A stretch of DNA of 42,029 nt from Flavobacteriales bacterium UBA3364. Its GTDB lineage: Bacteria; Bacteroidota; Bacteroidia; Flavobacteriales_F; PHOS-HE28. The stretch spans positions 1 to 42,029 of the forward strand of contig DEQO01000149.1 of assembly GCA_002360495.1 (NCBI GenBank), given 5' to 3'. The position numbers and the translations under genes were made by a program. Under the pieces are notes generated by a model, which was not told the origin of the DNA, ran no database searches, and was given only the letters and a program-made list of their open reading frames with translations. Shown in pieces: positions 17,301 to 25,043 of the stretch. Positions within the stretch are counted from its first letter, which is position 1; the number at the start of each line of letters is the position of its first letter.

Positions 17301-17338
17301 GGGTGTCCTATTTACTTACTTTTGGACGTTACAAGTAA
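14318..17338 (+). CDS. Cytoplasmic multi-PAS sensor histidine kinase (HisKA_2 type)
   Basis: 1006 residues with no signal peptide or membrane helix. About six PAS domains are visible, starting near residues 36, 155, 295, 418, 545 and 675; phrases such as GRFLECNDAMARILGY, GLITEYNPAASLRFGY and GRFQFANNAWKQALGY mark their cores. PAC tails such as GVSRDITRMKRDQEAL follow several of them. The dimerisation/phosphorylation domain is HisKA_2, with the phospho-histidine in LKEVHHRVKNNLQVIS (about 811-826). The ATPase motifs are N-box LNELISNAFKHAF, DDGVGLPEG and NLGLELVHTL. Five bases separate it from the LytTR regulator gene, its evident partner. A TAAGTTCG box at 14306 may be the promoter. Signal ligands are unknown. 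Confidence 0.93.
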   Translation: MDGVRPGTIPQPQDHAELKQAYEDLKRQYDDLVNRNLAGVFRTTLEGRFLECNDAMARILGYQDRTELMAHPVTELYPSTAERERLLAALTKQKKLINFEMTLKHRNGRAVEVIENVYLDEPEKGEATIQGTLIDITAMRQAEIEQASLTSSYRSLVEHMRDGVLVLKNGSVQYANPAAQKLTGKDLIGIRAEEIFHPNDRPAIVSLLSTARDVHTPTALHARLDVTGREVGLFAANALFEGVSAVQLTIQDEQERQTLLRERLRVQMAEEVNQVLRQEIEEHRRTQDALRHSRRFARSLVDSSLDMIMAADPTGLITEYNPAASLRFGYEPSEIIGTRTNKLYADPDEYLRIQKELNEYGAFTGEIRNVTKDGEVFTSFLAASRMYDEDGQFLGAMGVSRDITRMKRDQEALKASEERYRDLFENAADLIQSVDPNGRFQFANNAWKQALGYTDEEIPRLTLDDVVHPDHRAAYKERHARVMAGEEVERIRTVFVGKHGRSIQVEGTTNLRSQDGRPMFTRSIFTDMTHVHAAQEKVQQHEAKLRALFESSEHMFWTVDPAIKITSYNRGYGDMIERLHGKRPEINTDPDTPRKLFASAEYHAFWEEKYTHAFKGQPMRFETDRLDQNGERVCNEIFLSPVFGADGSVVEVFGVGHEITEQKVAEDLVRHQAARLKAIFENTANVMIWTLDRDFRITSFNDHFQRTTQKNTGLLFEHGDDFVGPMRRRIVGIEEEAIVAKYRAALKGQPQQFEVELDGARGKRIWVETFLNPISTNGRVQEISCMGYGITDRKEAELRLLQSLGEKEVLLKEVHHRVKNNLQVISSILSLQTAHVDGDERILELLRVSRDRIRSMSFIHESLYQNKDFSSIDMATYIDGLSRNLVMSYSVNGKVSLERDLQRVELVLDQAIPCGLILNELISNAFKHAFPEGRAGVVSISLTLVGEQVAISISDDGVGLPEGFNTKNDGNLGLELVHTLVDQLDGKLDVKTGAGVSYLLTFGRYK

Positions 17339-17343
17339 ACGGC

Positions 17344-18102
17344 ATGGCGCAAACGAATGTCCTCGTGGTGGAGGATGAGAGCATTGTGAGCAAGGATATC
17401 CAGCACAGCCTGAAGAAATTGGGCTATGCGGTGGTGGGTGCGGCCAACACCGGCGAGCAGGCTGTTGCCCTCGCTTTGGAACATATGCCGGACATCATCC
17501 TGATGGACATCATGCTCAAGGGCGAGATGAACGGGATCGAGGCGGCCGATGCCATCCGAAAAGAGACCAACATCCCGGTGATATTCCTCACGGCCTATGC
17601 CGACGAGAGTACGCTGGCCAAGGCGAAGGTGACCCAGCCTTACGGATACATCATCAAGCCGTTCAAGGAGATCGACATCCACACGTCGATCGAAATGGCC
17701 CTCTACAAGCACAAGAAGGAGACCGAGGTGCTGAAGGAGCGCGACCTCTTGTACTCGTTGGTCGAGAACAAGGAGGCCGGTGGTCGCGACATCATGTTCG
17801 TGAAGAGCAACAGCCGCTTGGTGAAGCTCAAGACCAGCGACATCTACTTCATCGAAGCGCTGAAGGATTACGTGGTGATCAATACGCTGAACACGCGCTA
17901 CACGGTGCACAGCACCATGAAGGATATAGAGTCGAAGCTGCCAGAGGCGGACTTCATTCGGGTCCACCGGAGCTTCATCGTACGGTTGGACAAGATCGTG
18001 GCCATCGAGCAGCCGAACCTGATCCTGGAGAACGACAAGAAAGTGATCCCGATAGGCGGCAGCTACAAGGACGATCTGGCGAAGCGCCTGAACCTGGTCT
18101 AG
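17344..18102 (+). CDS. LytTR-family response regulator
   Basis: 252 residues: a receiver domain (1-125) with the acidic triad VVEDES, phospho-acceptor D55 in ILMDIMLKGEMNGIEAA, T84-containing FLTAYADE and the lysine in GYIIKPFKE. A short helical linker leads to a LytTR DNA-binding domain (about 150-250) with DIYFIEALKDYVVI and FIRVHRSFIVRLDKI. LytTR regulators bind direct repeats in promoter DNA. It lies 5 bases after the six-PAS kinase, so they form a cognate pair. The receiver resembles those paired with HisKA_2 kinases (MLKGEMNGIEAAD). It converges on rnr with only 7 bases between the stop codons. Confidence 0.95.
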   Translation: MAQTNVLVVEDESIVSKDIQHSLKKLGYAVVGAANTGEQAVALALEHMPDIILMDIMLKGEMNGIEAADAIRKETNIPVIFLTAYADESTLAKAKVTQPYGYIIKPFKEIDIHTSIEMALYKHKKETEVLKERDLLYSLVENKEAGGRDIMFVKSNSRLVKLKTSDIYFIEALKDYVVINTLNTRYTVHSTMKDIESKLPEADFIRVHRSFIVRLDKIVAIEQPNLILENDKKVIPIGGSYKDDLAKRLNLV

Positions 18103-18109
18103 CGCAGGC

Positions 18110-20347
18110 TCAACGCCGCTTTCCTTTCCCCCCCTTTTTCTGTGGACGTTCGTTGCGCGAACCCTTGCTGCTTGCTTTGCGTGAACGGTTCTCGCGTCGC
18201 TCGAACTTGCCCGAAGTGGTGATCATGGTTTCGCCGGCAAGCAGGAAGTCCACTGCACGGCGGTCCATGTCCACCGCCTTGATGGTCACCTCCAACTCGT
18301 CGCCCAAGCGGAATTTGCGACCAGTGCGCTGACCAACGACGCAGTAGCGTTCCTTGTCGAAACGGAACACGTCGCCAGGCAACTCACGCAGTCCGATGAG
18401 GCCCTCGCATTTGTTCTCGCGAAGCTCCACATAGATGCCCCACGAGGTAAGGCCGCTGACGATGCCTTCGAACGTTTGTCCGATGCGCGCCAGCAGGTAT
18501 TCGGCTTGCTTGTATTTGATACTGGCACGCTCGGCGTCGCTCGCCTGTTTCTCCATGCGGGAACTGTGCTTGCAGCTCAGTTCCAACTCATCGCGGTCCA
18601 ATGGTTTTCCACCGGCGAGATAGTGCGCCAAAGCCCGATGTACGAGCAGGTCGGGATAGCGGCGGATGGGGGAGGTGAAGTGCGTGTAGTGTTCGAACGC
18701 CAGGCCATAGTGTCCGATGTTCTCCGTGCTGTACACGGCCTTCGCCATGCTGCGGATCGCCACCTGCTTGATGATGTTCTCCTCCTCTTTCCCCGATACG
18801 TCCTTGAGCAACTGGTTGATCGCGTGGGGCAGGTCCTGTCCATCGGCTTGGGCGAGGTTGTAGCCGAAGCTCCTTGCCAGCGAGCGTAGCTGATCGATCT
18901 TCTCCGGGTCGGGCAGGTCATGGACCCGGTACACGAACGGGGGGATCCCGTTCTTCTTCTGCTTGCCCACCCAGGCGGCAACGCGCTTGTTGGCCAGGAG
19001 CATGAACTCCTCGATCAACCAGTTCGCCGGGCCCATGACTTTCTCATACACACCAAGCGGTGCGCCCTTCTCGTCCAATTTGAACTTCACTTCGTTGCCA
19101 CCGATCTCCAATGCGCCTTTCGCGATACGCTCCTTGCGCAGCACCTGCGCGAGACGATGCAACAGCAACACCTCATTCCTGTAGTCGCCCTCGGCACCAT
19201 CGATGATCGCCTGCGCCTCTGCATACGCGAAACGGCGGCGCGAACGCATCACCGTGCGACCGAACCATTCGCTCTTGATGCGTGCGGCATCATCCAATTC
19301 GAAGATCGCGCTGAAACTGAGCTTATCCGTATCGGCATGCAAGGAGCATAGGTCGTTGCTCAGCTTTTCCGGCAGCATGGGCACGACGCGGTCCACGAGG
19401 TAGACGCTGGTGGCGCGGCTTGCGGCCTCCATGTCCAGCACCGTTCCCGGTCGCACGTAGTGGCTCACGTCAGCAATGTGGATGCCGACCTCCCAGTTGC
19501 CGTTCTCCAATTTCCGTACGCTCAGCGCATCATCCAGGTCCTTGGCATCATCGGGGTCGATGGTGAGTGTCGGGATGTGGCGCACATCGCGCCGCTTGGA
19601 GATCTCATCAAGCGTAGCACCGCTCGGAATGTCCTCGGACGCCCTCAACACACTCTCCGGGAATTCCAGCGGCAGGCCGAATTCCGCGAGGATCGCGTGC
19701 ATCTCCACATTGTGCTCGCCGGACCGACCCAGGATGCGCAGCACTTTTCCACGCGGCTCATCGCGAGCGTCCTTCCACTCTCCCAGCTCAATGATGGCCT
19801 TGTCCCCTTCCGTGCCACCGTTCTCTTCGGCGGCGGGGATCACGAACGGACGCTGGATCCGTTGGTCGTCGGCCACCAGGATCATCCGGCCCTGGTGTTT
19901 GTGCAGGGTCCCCACGAACTCCGTGCGCCGCCTCTTGATCACCTTCACCACCTTGCCCTCCAACCGAGAGCCGCGACCGCCCACAAGCTTGATCACCACC
20001 GTGTCGCCATGGAGCGCCGTGCCTGTATCGCGTTGTTGCACGTACACATCCTCGCCACCGGCAACACCCAAGCGCACGTACCCCGCACCACTACTGATGA
20101 TGTCGATGGCTCCTTCCTGGGTGTCCTTGCCACCGGTGGCCGTGTACCGTCCCTTTTTCCCGCTCTCAATGCGCCCCTCGTCCAGCAACAGGTCGATCGC
20201 GTCGAAGATCCGGTAGCGTTGGTTCTTGTCCTTGATCCCCAGTTGCAGGGCAAGTTGTTGGCTGGTGATGCCGGCGTGGCCGGAACTACGAATGGCGGCA
20301 AGGACGTCCTGGACGATCTGGTCGGGCGAAGCGGTTCTGGGGCTCAA
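18110..20347 (-). CDS. rnr: Ribonuclease R
   Basis: A 745-residue processive 3'-5' exoribonuclease that degrades structured RNA. An N-terminal winged-helix segment (about 10-70) is followed by cold-shock domains (about 75-235) and the RNB catalytic domain with TIDPDDAKDLDDALSV holding the metal-binding aspartates (about 268-283). A C-terminal S1 domain (VSGLTSWGIYVELRENKCEG, near 640) precedes a strongly basic tail (KKGGKGKRR). The only reasonable start is a TTG at 20347: no in-frame ATG or GTG occurs between it and the upstream stop, and the N-terminal domain would be lost with later starts. A TATCTTGC promoter-like box is at 20398-20391. It is divergent from prs. Confidence 0.96.
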   Translation of the reverse strand: MSPRTASPDQIVQDVLAAIRSSGHAGITSQQLALQLGIKDKNQRYRIFDAIDLLLDEGRIESGKKGRYTATGGKDTQEGAIDIISSGAGYVRLGVAGGEDVYVQQRDTGTALHGDTVVIKLVGGRGSRLEGKVVKVIKRRRTEFVGTLHKHQGRMILVADDQRIQRPFVIPAAEENGGTEGDKAIIELGEWKDARDEPRGKVLRILGRSGEHNVEMHAILAEFGLPLEFPESVLRASEDIPSGATLDEISKRRDVRHIPTLTIDPDDAKDLDDALSVRKLENGNWEVGIHIADVSHYVRPGTVLDMEAASRATSVYLVDRVVPMLPEKLSNDLCSLHADTDKLSFSAIFELDDAARIKSEWFGRTVMRSRRRFAYAEAQAIIDGAEGDYRNEVLLLHRLAQVLRKERIAKGALEIGGNEVKFKLDEKGAPLGVYEKVMGPANWLIEEFMLLANKRVAAWVGKQKKNGIPPFVYRVHDLPDPEKIDQLRSLARSFGYNLAQADGQDLPHAINQLLKDVSGKEEENIIKQVAIRSMAKAVYSTENIGHYGLAFEHYTHFTSPIRRYPDLLVHRALAHYLAGGKPLDRDELELSCKHSSRMEKQASDAERASIKYKQAEYLLARIGQTFEGIVSGLTSWGIYVELRENKCEGLIGLRELPGDVFRFDKERYCVVGQRTGRKFRLGDELEVTIKAVDMDRRAVDFLLAGETMITTSGKFERRENRSRKASSKGSRNERPQKKGGKGKRR

Positions 20348-20390
20348 GTACGGTCGGGTTGGGTCTCCGGACCAGCGGTCCGGAACGACC

Positions 20391-20398
20391 GCAAGATA
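20391..20398 (-). promoter_or_regulatory. Putative -7 box for rnr
   Basis: On the minus strand TATCTTGC, close to TAnnTTTG, about 43 bases before the TTG start of rnr. Confidence 0.35.
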
Positions 20399-20511
20399 GC
20401 GGCCGCGATCGCCACGGCGATGCCCCTTATTTTCAAGTGATTAAGCGTGAATGGAGGACTTGGACACCGGGGTGTTGATTCCCCCGGTATCCGCCGTGGA
20501 AAAGACCCCGC

Positions 20512-20523
20512 CAACACGTGTTG
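20512..20523. promoter_or_regulatory. 12-bp palindrome CAACACGTGTTG overlapping the prs -33 element
   Basis: A perfect palindrome whose last three bases are the TTG of the prs promoter. A related half-site GGTGTTGATT occurs at 20471-20480. It could be an operator for prs and/or rnr. Confidence 0.4.
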
Positions 20524-20550
20524 ATAACCTCCGGAAGATCACTACATTTG
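20521..20550 (+). promoter_or_regulatory. prs: Promoter of prs (TTG-N19-TACATTTG)
   Basis: The -33 TTG at 20521-20523 and -7 TACATTTG at 20543-20550 are separated by 19 bp, the usual Bacteroidota spacing. The ATG of prs lies 28 bases further on. Confidence 0.7.
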
Positions 20551-20578
20551 CAGCCCTTTTCGGAGTTCCCTACAAGCC

Positions 20579-21526
20579 ATGCAGGAAAGCGCCAAGATCT
20601 TCAGCGGTACCGCTACGCGGTATCTGGCCGAGAAGATCGCGGCCAGCAGCGGCGAGCGTTTGGGCGAGGTCACCGTAAGCCGCTTCAGCGACGGGGAGTT
20701 CCAGCCCAGTTTCGAGGAAACGGTCCGTGGCGAACTTGTGTTCATCGTACAAAGCACATTCCCGCCCAGTGACAACCTGTTCGAGCTGCTGTTGATGGTG
20801 GACGCCGCCAAGCGGGCCAGCGCGAAGCGGATCGTGGCCGTGTTGCCATACTTCGGTTTCGCACGCCAGGACCGCAAGGACAAGCCCCGAGTGAGCATCG
20901 GAGCCAAATTGGTGGCCAACATGCTCACTGCTGCCGGCGTGGACCGCATCATGTGCATGGACCTGCACGCCGATCAGATCCAAGGCTTTTTCGAGGTGCC
21001 GGTTGACCATCTCTTCGCGAGCAGCATCTTCCTTCCCTATATCAAGGAACTCGGCCTTCCGGACCTGATCATGGCCGCGCCGGATACCGGCGGAACCAAG
21101 CGCGCCAACGCCTATGCCAAGCACCTGGGTTGTGATATGGCGATCTGCTACAAGCAGCGGAAGGTGGCGAACCAGATCGAAAGCATGACCGTGATCGGTG
21201 ACATCAAGGGCAAGAACGTGGTGTTGGTCGATGACATGGTCGATACCGCCGGTACACTGACCAAGGCCGCCGACATGATGATGTCCCAAGGCGCCAGCAG
21301 CGTACGCGCGGTCTGCACCCACGCCGTCCTCAGCGGCGATGCCTACGAGCGCATTGAGCGCAGCGCCCTCACCGAACTCATTGTTTCCGATACCATTCCA
21401 CTGAACGCCGACAAGGCCAAAGTGACCAGGAAGATCAAGCAACTTACCGTGGCGGGCCTTTTCGGCGACGTGATCAAGCGCGTCCAAAGCCACGAGAGCA
21501 TCAGCAGCCATTTCATCATCGCATAA
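20579..21526 (+). CDS. prs: Ribose-phosphate pyrophosphokinase (PRPP synthetase)
   Basis: A 315-residue enzyme making PRPP from ribose 5-phosphate and ATP for nucleotide, His and Trp synthesis. Family signatures: FSDGEFQPSFEETVRGELVF near the N-terminus, ATP-binding YFGFARQDRKDKPRVSIGAK, metal-binding MDLHADQIQGFF, KRANAYAK, and the PRPP-binding loop VLVDDMVDTAGT. Length and order match class I enzymes. It is followed after 13 bases by rplY, with a terminator after rplY, so the two form a short operon. This prs-rplY(-pth) order is common in bacteria. A consensus promoter lies just upstream. Confidence 0.98.
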   Translation: MQESAKIFSGTATRYLAEKIAASSGERLGEVTVSRFSDGEFQPSFEETVRGELVFIVQSTFPPSDNLFELLLMVDAAKRASAKRIVAVLPYFGFARQDRKDKPRVSIGAKLVANMLTAAGVDRIMCMDLHADQIQGFFEVPVDHLFASSIFLPYIKELGLPDLIMAAPDTGGTKRANAYAKHLGCDMAICYKQRKVANQIESMTVIGDIKGKNVVLVDDMVDTAGTLTKAADMMMSQGASSVRAVCTHAVLSGDAYERIERSALTELIVSDTIPLNADKAKVTRKIKQLTVAGLFGDVIKRVQSHESISSHFIIA

Positions 21527-21539
21527 CACAGCCCCGGCC

Positions 21540-22223
21540 ATGAACAAGATCGAACTCACCGGAACCCCGCGCACCAGCACAGGTACCAAGTATGCCGCGC
21601 AACTGCGCCGCTCCAAACAAGTGCCCTGCGTGCTTTACGGAGGCGCCAACACCATCCACTTCAGCGTGGACGAGGCCGCTCTCGGCAAAGTGGTGTTCAC
21701 CGCCGAAATGCGCGGGATCGAACTCGACATCGCCGGCACCAAGACCCTGGCGATGGTCCACCAGAAGCAGTTCCACCCCACCACCGACCGCGTGATCCAC
21801 GTGGATTTCGTGGAGTTGAACGAAAACAAGGAGACCCAAGCCTACTTGAGCGTTCGCCTCAAGGGCCAACCCATCGGTGTACGCAAGGGAGGTAACCTGA
21901 ACCACACCATGCGTAAGATGCGTGTGAAAGGCCTGCCCATGAAATTCCCGACCCACCTGGAGGTGAACATCGCAGACCTGGACATCAACAAGAGCATCCA
22001 CGTGGCCGACCTGAAGTTTCCGGGTCTCACACTGCTGGAGCGCCCGGACGATGTCGTGGTATCGGTGAAGGTCGCCAAGAAAGTGGAGGAAGCCACCCCT
22101 GCCGCTGGTGCTGCCGCCGCTCCCGCTGCTGGTGCTGCTGCTACTCCCGCTGCTGCTCCCGCTGCGGATGCGAAGAAGGGCGCAGAGGCGAAACCAGCCG
22201 CCAAGCCTGCCGCGAAGAAGTAG
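21540..22223 (+). CDS. rplY: 50S ribosomal protein L25/general stress protein Ctc
   Basis: A 227-residue 5S-rRNA-binding protein of the long (TL5/Ctc) class. The N-terminal L25 domain (about 1-95) shows ELTGTPRTSTGTKYAAQLRR and VPCVLYGG; the C-terminal beta domain (about 96-185) ends near LERPDDVVVSVKV. A low-complexity Ala/Pro-rich tail (about 186-227) ends in Lys residues. The tail is encoded by near-tandem GCT/GCC/CCC codons and is not conserved in the family. The gene follows prs by 13 bases and is closed by a strong terminator at 22257-22289. Confidence 0.96.
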   Translation: MNKIELTGTPRTSTGTKYAAQLRRSKQVPCVLYGGANTIHFSVDEAALGKVVFTAEMRGIELDIAGTKTLAMVHQKQFHPTTDRVIHVDFVELNENKETQAYLSVRLKGQPIGVRKGGNLNHTMRKMRVKGLPMKFPTHLEVNIADLDINKSIHVADLKFPGLTLLERPDDVVVSVKVAKKVEEATPAAGAAAAPAAGAAATPAAAPAADAKKGAEAKPAAKPAAKK

Positions 22224-22256
22224 ACTTCGACAGGCCCAGCCTGACTATTTCAACAA

Positions 22257-22289
22257 GGGTCCCCGATACCATCGGGGGCCCTTTCTTTT
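22257..22289 (+). terminator. Rho-independent terminator after rplY
   Basis: GGGTCCCCGAT and ATCGGGGGCCC pair with one G-U wobble over an ACC loop, followed by TTTCTTTT. It lies only about 10 bases before the pth ATG. Confidence 0.85.
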
Positions 22290-22298
22290 GCACCCGCG

Positions 22299-22862
22299 AT
22301 GAAATACCTGATCGTCGGCTTGGGGAACCCCGGGCCAGAGTACGCCGACACCCGTCACAACATCGGCTTCCAAGTACTGGAAGTACTGGCCACGGCGGGT
22401 GGGGTTGCGTTCAGCCCAGCCCGCTACGGGGATCGGGCCGACCTAAGGCACAAAGGCCGCCACTTCATCCTCGTCAAACCAACCACGTTCATGAACCTGA
22501 GCGGGAAGGCTGTGCGCTACTGGATGGACCAGGAGAGCATTCCGGCGGAACGCGTGCTGGTCATCACGGACGACCTCGCCCTGCCGTTCGGCGCCATCCG
22601 CATCAAGCCTTCCGGTGGTGCTGGTGGCCACAACGGCCTCACCAGTATCATTGAACTGCTGGGATCAGAAGCGTTTCCCCGTTTGCGATTCGGGATCGGC
22701 AGTGATTTCGCCCGTGGACGCCAGAGCGAATACGTGCTGGGTGGGTGGAACGAGACCGAGCGAAAGACCCTCTCGGAACGCACGGAGCTGGCATCGAAGG
22801 CGGTCCTCCAATTCGGTCTGTTGGGGATCGAACGAACCATGAACGGGTTCAACAAACGCTGA
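22299..22862 (+). CDS. pth: Peptidyl-tRNA hydrolase
   Basis: A 187-residue cytoplasmic enzyme that frees tRNA from stalled peptidyl-tRNA. All hallmarks of bacterial Pth are present: MKYLIVGLGNPGPEYADTRHNIGF with the catalytic His in TRHNIGF, KPTTFMNLSGKAV, DDLALPFGAIRIKPSGGAGG split over the active-site loop, GGHNGL and FPRLRFGIG. The start follows the rplY terminator by only 10 bases. Unless there is readthrough, it therefore needs its own promoter inside or next to that hairpin, and none with a clear consensus is visible. Ferritin follows after 64 bases with its own promoter box. Confidence 0.97.
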   Translation: MKYLIVGLGNPGPEYADTRHNIGFQVLEVLATAGGVAFSPARYGDRADLRHKGRHFILVKPTTFMNLSGKAVRYWMDQESIPAERVLVITDDLALPFGAIRIKPSGGAGGHNGLTSIIELLGSEAFPRLRFGIGSDFARGRQSEYVLGGWNETERKTLSERTELASKAVLQFGLLGIERTMNGFNKR

Positions 22863-22884
22863 ACAGACCGGCCCCAAGCCGCGT

Positions 22885-22892
22885 TAACTTTG
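22885..22892 (+). promoter_or_regulatory. Putative -7 promoter box for ferritin
   Basis: TAACTTTG, an exact TAnnTTTG match, 35 bases before the ferritin ATG. Confidence 0.6.
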
Positions 22893-22926
22893 CATCCCCG
22901 CTTTTGCGGATAAGCCAATTAACACC

Positions 22927-23445
22927 ATGCTTTCCAAGAAGATCGAAGCCGCACTGAACGGACAAGTACAGATCGAGGCGATGAGCAGCCAGGCCTATCT
23001 GGCCATGGCCTCCTGGGCCGAGAACCAAGGCCTCAGCGGAACTGCGGCGTTCCTGTACAAGCACAGCGACGAGGAACGGATGCACATGCTGAAACTGGTC
23101 AAGTTCATCAATGAGCGAGGTGGAAAGGCCGTGGTGCCGGCGTTGAAGCAGCCTGGAACCGACTTCAAGACCATCACTGACATCTTCCAAGCCCTCCTGC
23201 ACCACGAGACCAAGGTGACCCAGGAGATCAACGGGGTGGTGGACATGTGTTTGAAGGAGAAGGACTACACTACGCACAACTTCATGCAGTGGTACGTGGG
23301 CGAGCAGATCGAGGAAGAAGCATTGGCGCGCACCTTGATCGATAAGCTGAACTTGATCGGCAACGACAAGGGGGGCCTGTACCTGTTCGACCGCGACCTG
23401 CAGGGAATGAGCGCAACAGCTCCCGGCCAGGAACAGGGGCGTTAG
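22927..23445 (+). CDS. ftnA: Non-heme ferritin
   Basis: 172 residues forming the four-helix ferritin fold; 24 subunits store iron as a mineral core in the cytoplasm. Ferroxidase ligands are visible as the Glu in GQVQIEAMSSQAYLAMASW, the E-x-x-H pair in DEERMHMLKLVKF and Glu/Gln residues in LHHETKVTQEINGVVD and YVGEQIEEEALARTL. There is no heme-binding Met of the bacterioferritin type. The C-terminal tail after DRDLQGM is short and Gln/Gly-rich. It is monocistronic with a TAACTTTG box; no Fur box was recognised. Confidence 0.95.
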   Translation: MLSKKIEAALNGQVQIEAMSSQAYLAMASWAENQGLSGTAAFLYKHSDEERMHMLKLVKFINERGGKAVVPALKQPGTDFKTITDIFQALLHHETKVTQEINGVVDMCLKEKDYTTHNFMQWYVGEQIEEEALARTLIDKLNLIGNDKGGLYLFDRDLQGMSATAPGQEQGR

Positions 23446-23467
23446 TCCTGCGTATCACGGGCGGCAC

Positions 23468-23487
23468 GTCAACACGATGGTGTTGAC
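23468..23487. promoter_or_regulatory. Inverted repeat GTCAACAC-GATG-GTGTTGAC
   Basis: 8-bp perfect arms with a 4-base loop between ferritin and the YfiR-like gene. There is no T-run, so it is a weak terminator candidate. The arms resemble the palindrome at the prs promoter, so an operator is the alternative. Confidence 0.4.
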
Positions 23488-23600
23488 AGTTGGCGATCGC
23501 GTTCTCCCGATCAGGGTTGCGCATCCGCCTACTTTGCCCCGTGTTGGTAATGTTCGGCACAGGATCCGCAGTGAGGGGCGTCAAAGCCAAGCCCCGAGCA

Positions 23601-24146
23601 ATGGCAGCCACCCGGCTTCTTCGCGTACTCCTCGTCGCCCCGTTCTTCCTCTTCGCCACGGTGCCCCAGCAGCCGCGCGACGCCGAGAAGGACACCACCG
23701 CGATGCTACAGGCCAACTACCTGTACAACATCGCCAAGCTGGTGGAGTGGAAAGAGGCCGGCATGCGTGAGGGCAACTTCGTCATCGGCATCATCGGCAG
23801 CGCCAACCTGTACCAGGAACTGATCAAGCAGTATTCCAGCCGGACCATCGGCAAGCAGCCCATCGAAGTGCGCAAGATGCCCCGGTCGGCCGAGGTGGAG
23901 CGTTGCCACATCCTGTTCGTTGGGCGGAGCGATCTCGCGTTGTTGCCGGAGATCTACAAACGAATGGCCGGTCAGCCGACCATGGTGGTGACCGAATACA
24001 CCGGAGCCTTGGATGACGGGGCCGTGGTGAACTTCGTGAAGGTCCAGAACCTGCTGAAGTATGAAATGAGCATGGCGAACGCCCAGAAACACGGGCTGGT
24101 CATGGGCCTTACCCTCAAGAACCTTGCACACCGCGTGGAGGAATGA
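23601..24146 (+). CDS. YfiR-like (DUF4154) periplasmic protein
   Basis: 181 residues. A signal peptide (MAATRLLRVLLVAPFFLFAT) precedes the YfiR-type core: MLQANYLYNIAKLVEWKEAG, FVIGIIGSANLYQEL, a CHILFVGRSD strand, MVVTEYTGALDDGAVVNFV and a C-terminal LKNLAHRVEE. In Pseudomonas, YfiR is a periplasmic repressor that holds the membrane diguanylate cyclase YfiN off. Here the third gene of the operon is a HAMP-SpoIIE phosphatase with a periplasmic loop, which would be the analogous partner; this is inference. The ATG at 23550 is an alternative start but adds a non-hydrophobic segment. The stop overlaps the TPR gene start (ATGA). A CTACTTTG element at 23529-23536 may be the promoter. Confidence 0.8.
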   Translation: MAATRLLRVLLVAPFFLFATVPQQPRDAEKDTTAMLQANYLYNIAKLVEWKEAGMREGNFVIGIIGSANLYQELIKQYSSRTIGKQPIEVRKMPRSAEVERCHILFVGRSDLALLPEIYKRMAGQPTMVVTEYTGALDDGAVVNFVKVQNLLKYEMSMANAQKHGLVMGLTLKNLAHRVEE

Positions 24147-25036
24147 CCATGGTACGCCGCATCATCATAGCTGTTGTCGCCCTCGCGTGGGTCCATGGCC
24201 TGGCCGCGCAGGGAGACTCTTTGGTGACGGCGTTGCGGAAATATCAAGGGGGGGACCTTGCGGGAGCGCGTTCCTTGATCGACAAGGCCGTAACGTCCCC
24301 GGAACACGCGGAGAACGCCGAGGCCTGGTTGTTGCGCGGATTCGTCTATAAGGACCTGTTCAAGTCGGCCACCGTGCCGGAAGATGCCGATCCGCTGCGG
24401 GACGAGGCCCTGCTCAGCCTGTACACCTGCATCGGGTTGGACGCAGCCGGAACGTACAAGGAGAACGCCAGGCAGGCCTACGATTTCCTCACCCGATCCT
24501 ACTTCAACGACGCCGCAAAGGCGCTCAACGAACTCAACGAGGAACGGGCGCTCAAGGTGTTCGCCAAGTACAAGGACGCGAGCTTGAAGGTGGACCCTGC
24601 TTCGGATCTGCGCACCCGTGAAGTGGAGTTCACCAATGCCTTGGGCACCGTTTACACCAAACGCTTCAACCAGGACCGGACCAACGAGGATTGGTTCCAC
24701 AAGGCCGTTGATGCGTACAAGGCGGTGATCGCCCTGGATGCTGAGAACTATGGTGCCAATTACAACCTGGCTACGCTCTTCTATAACCGCGGCGTCTACA
24801 ACATCCAGCGCATCGATGCGGATGACGAGATACCGAGCATCCTCCAGATCCAGGAGGCCAGCCGCGAGTATTTCCAACAAGCCCTGCCCTTCATGCTGAA
24901 GGCGCACGACATGAACCCGACGCGGCGAGAGACCCTCCTAGGTCTTGAAGGGATCTACTACAGCCTGCAGGACCAGGAAAGTTCGGACAAGTTCCGCCAG
25001 TTGTTCGAAGAGCTCCCCCCACAGGAGGAACGCTGA
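24143..25036 (+). CDS. Exported TPR-repeat protein
   Basis: 297 residues with a signal peptide (MTMVRRIIIAVVALAWVHGL, cut near AAQ) and helical tetratricopeptide-like repeats throughout. Examples are VTALRKYQGGDLAGARSLID, AEAWLLRGFVYKDLF, FHKAVDAYKAVIALDAENY and ANYNLATLFYNRGVYN. TPR proteins are scaffolds for protein contacts; this one should lie in the periplasm or on the inner face of the outer membrane. It is coupled by ATGA to the YfiR-like gene and ends 7 bases before the SpoIIE phosphatase gene, so a common complex is likely. No lipobox or sorting domain was seen. Confidence 0.85.
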   Translation: MTMVRRIIIAVVALAWVHGLAAQGDSLVTALRKYQGGDLAGARSLIDKAVTSPEHAENAEAWLLRGFVYKDLFKSATVPEDADPLRDEALLSLYTCIGLDAAGTYKENARQAYDFLTRSYFNDAAKALNELNEERALKVFAKYKDASLKVDPASDLRTREVEFTNALGTVYTKRFNQDRTNEDWFHKAVDAYKAVIALDAENYGANYNLATLFYNRGVYNIQRIDADDEIPSILQIQEASREYFQQALPFMLKAHDMNPTRRETLLGLEGIYYSLQDQESSDKFRQLFEELPPQEER

Positions 25037-25043
25037 CCCCAGC

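Noticed and set aside
21790..21808. A fourth parS-like site, GATCCACGTGGATT in rplY
   Set aside because: It differs from GTTCCACGTGGAAC at outer positions on both arms and fits ordinary coding sequence (VIHVDF).
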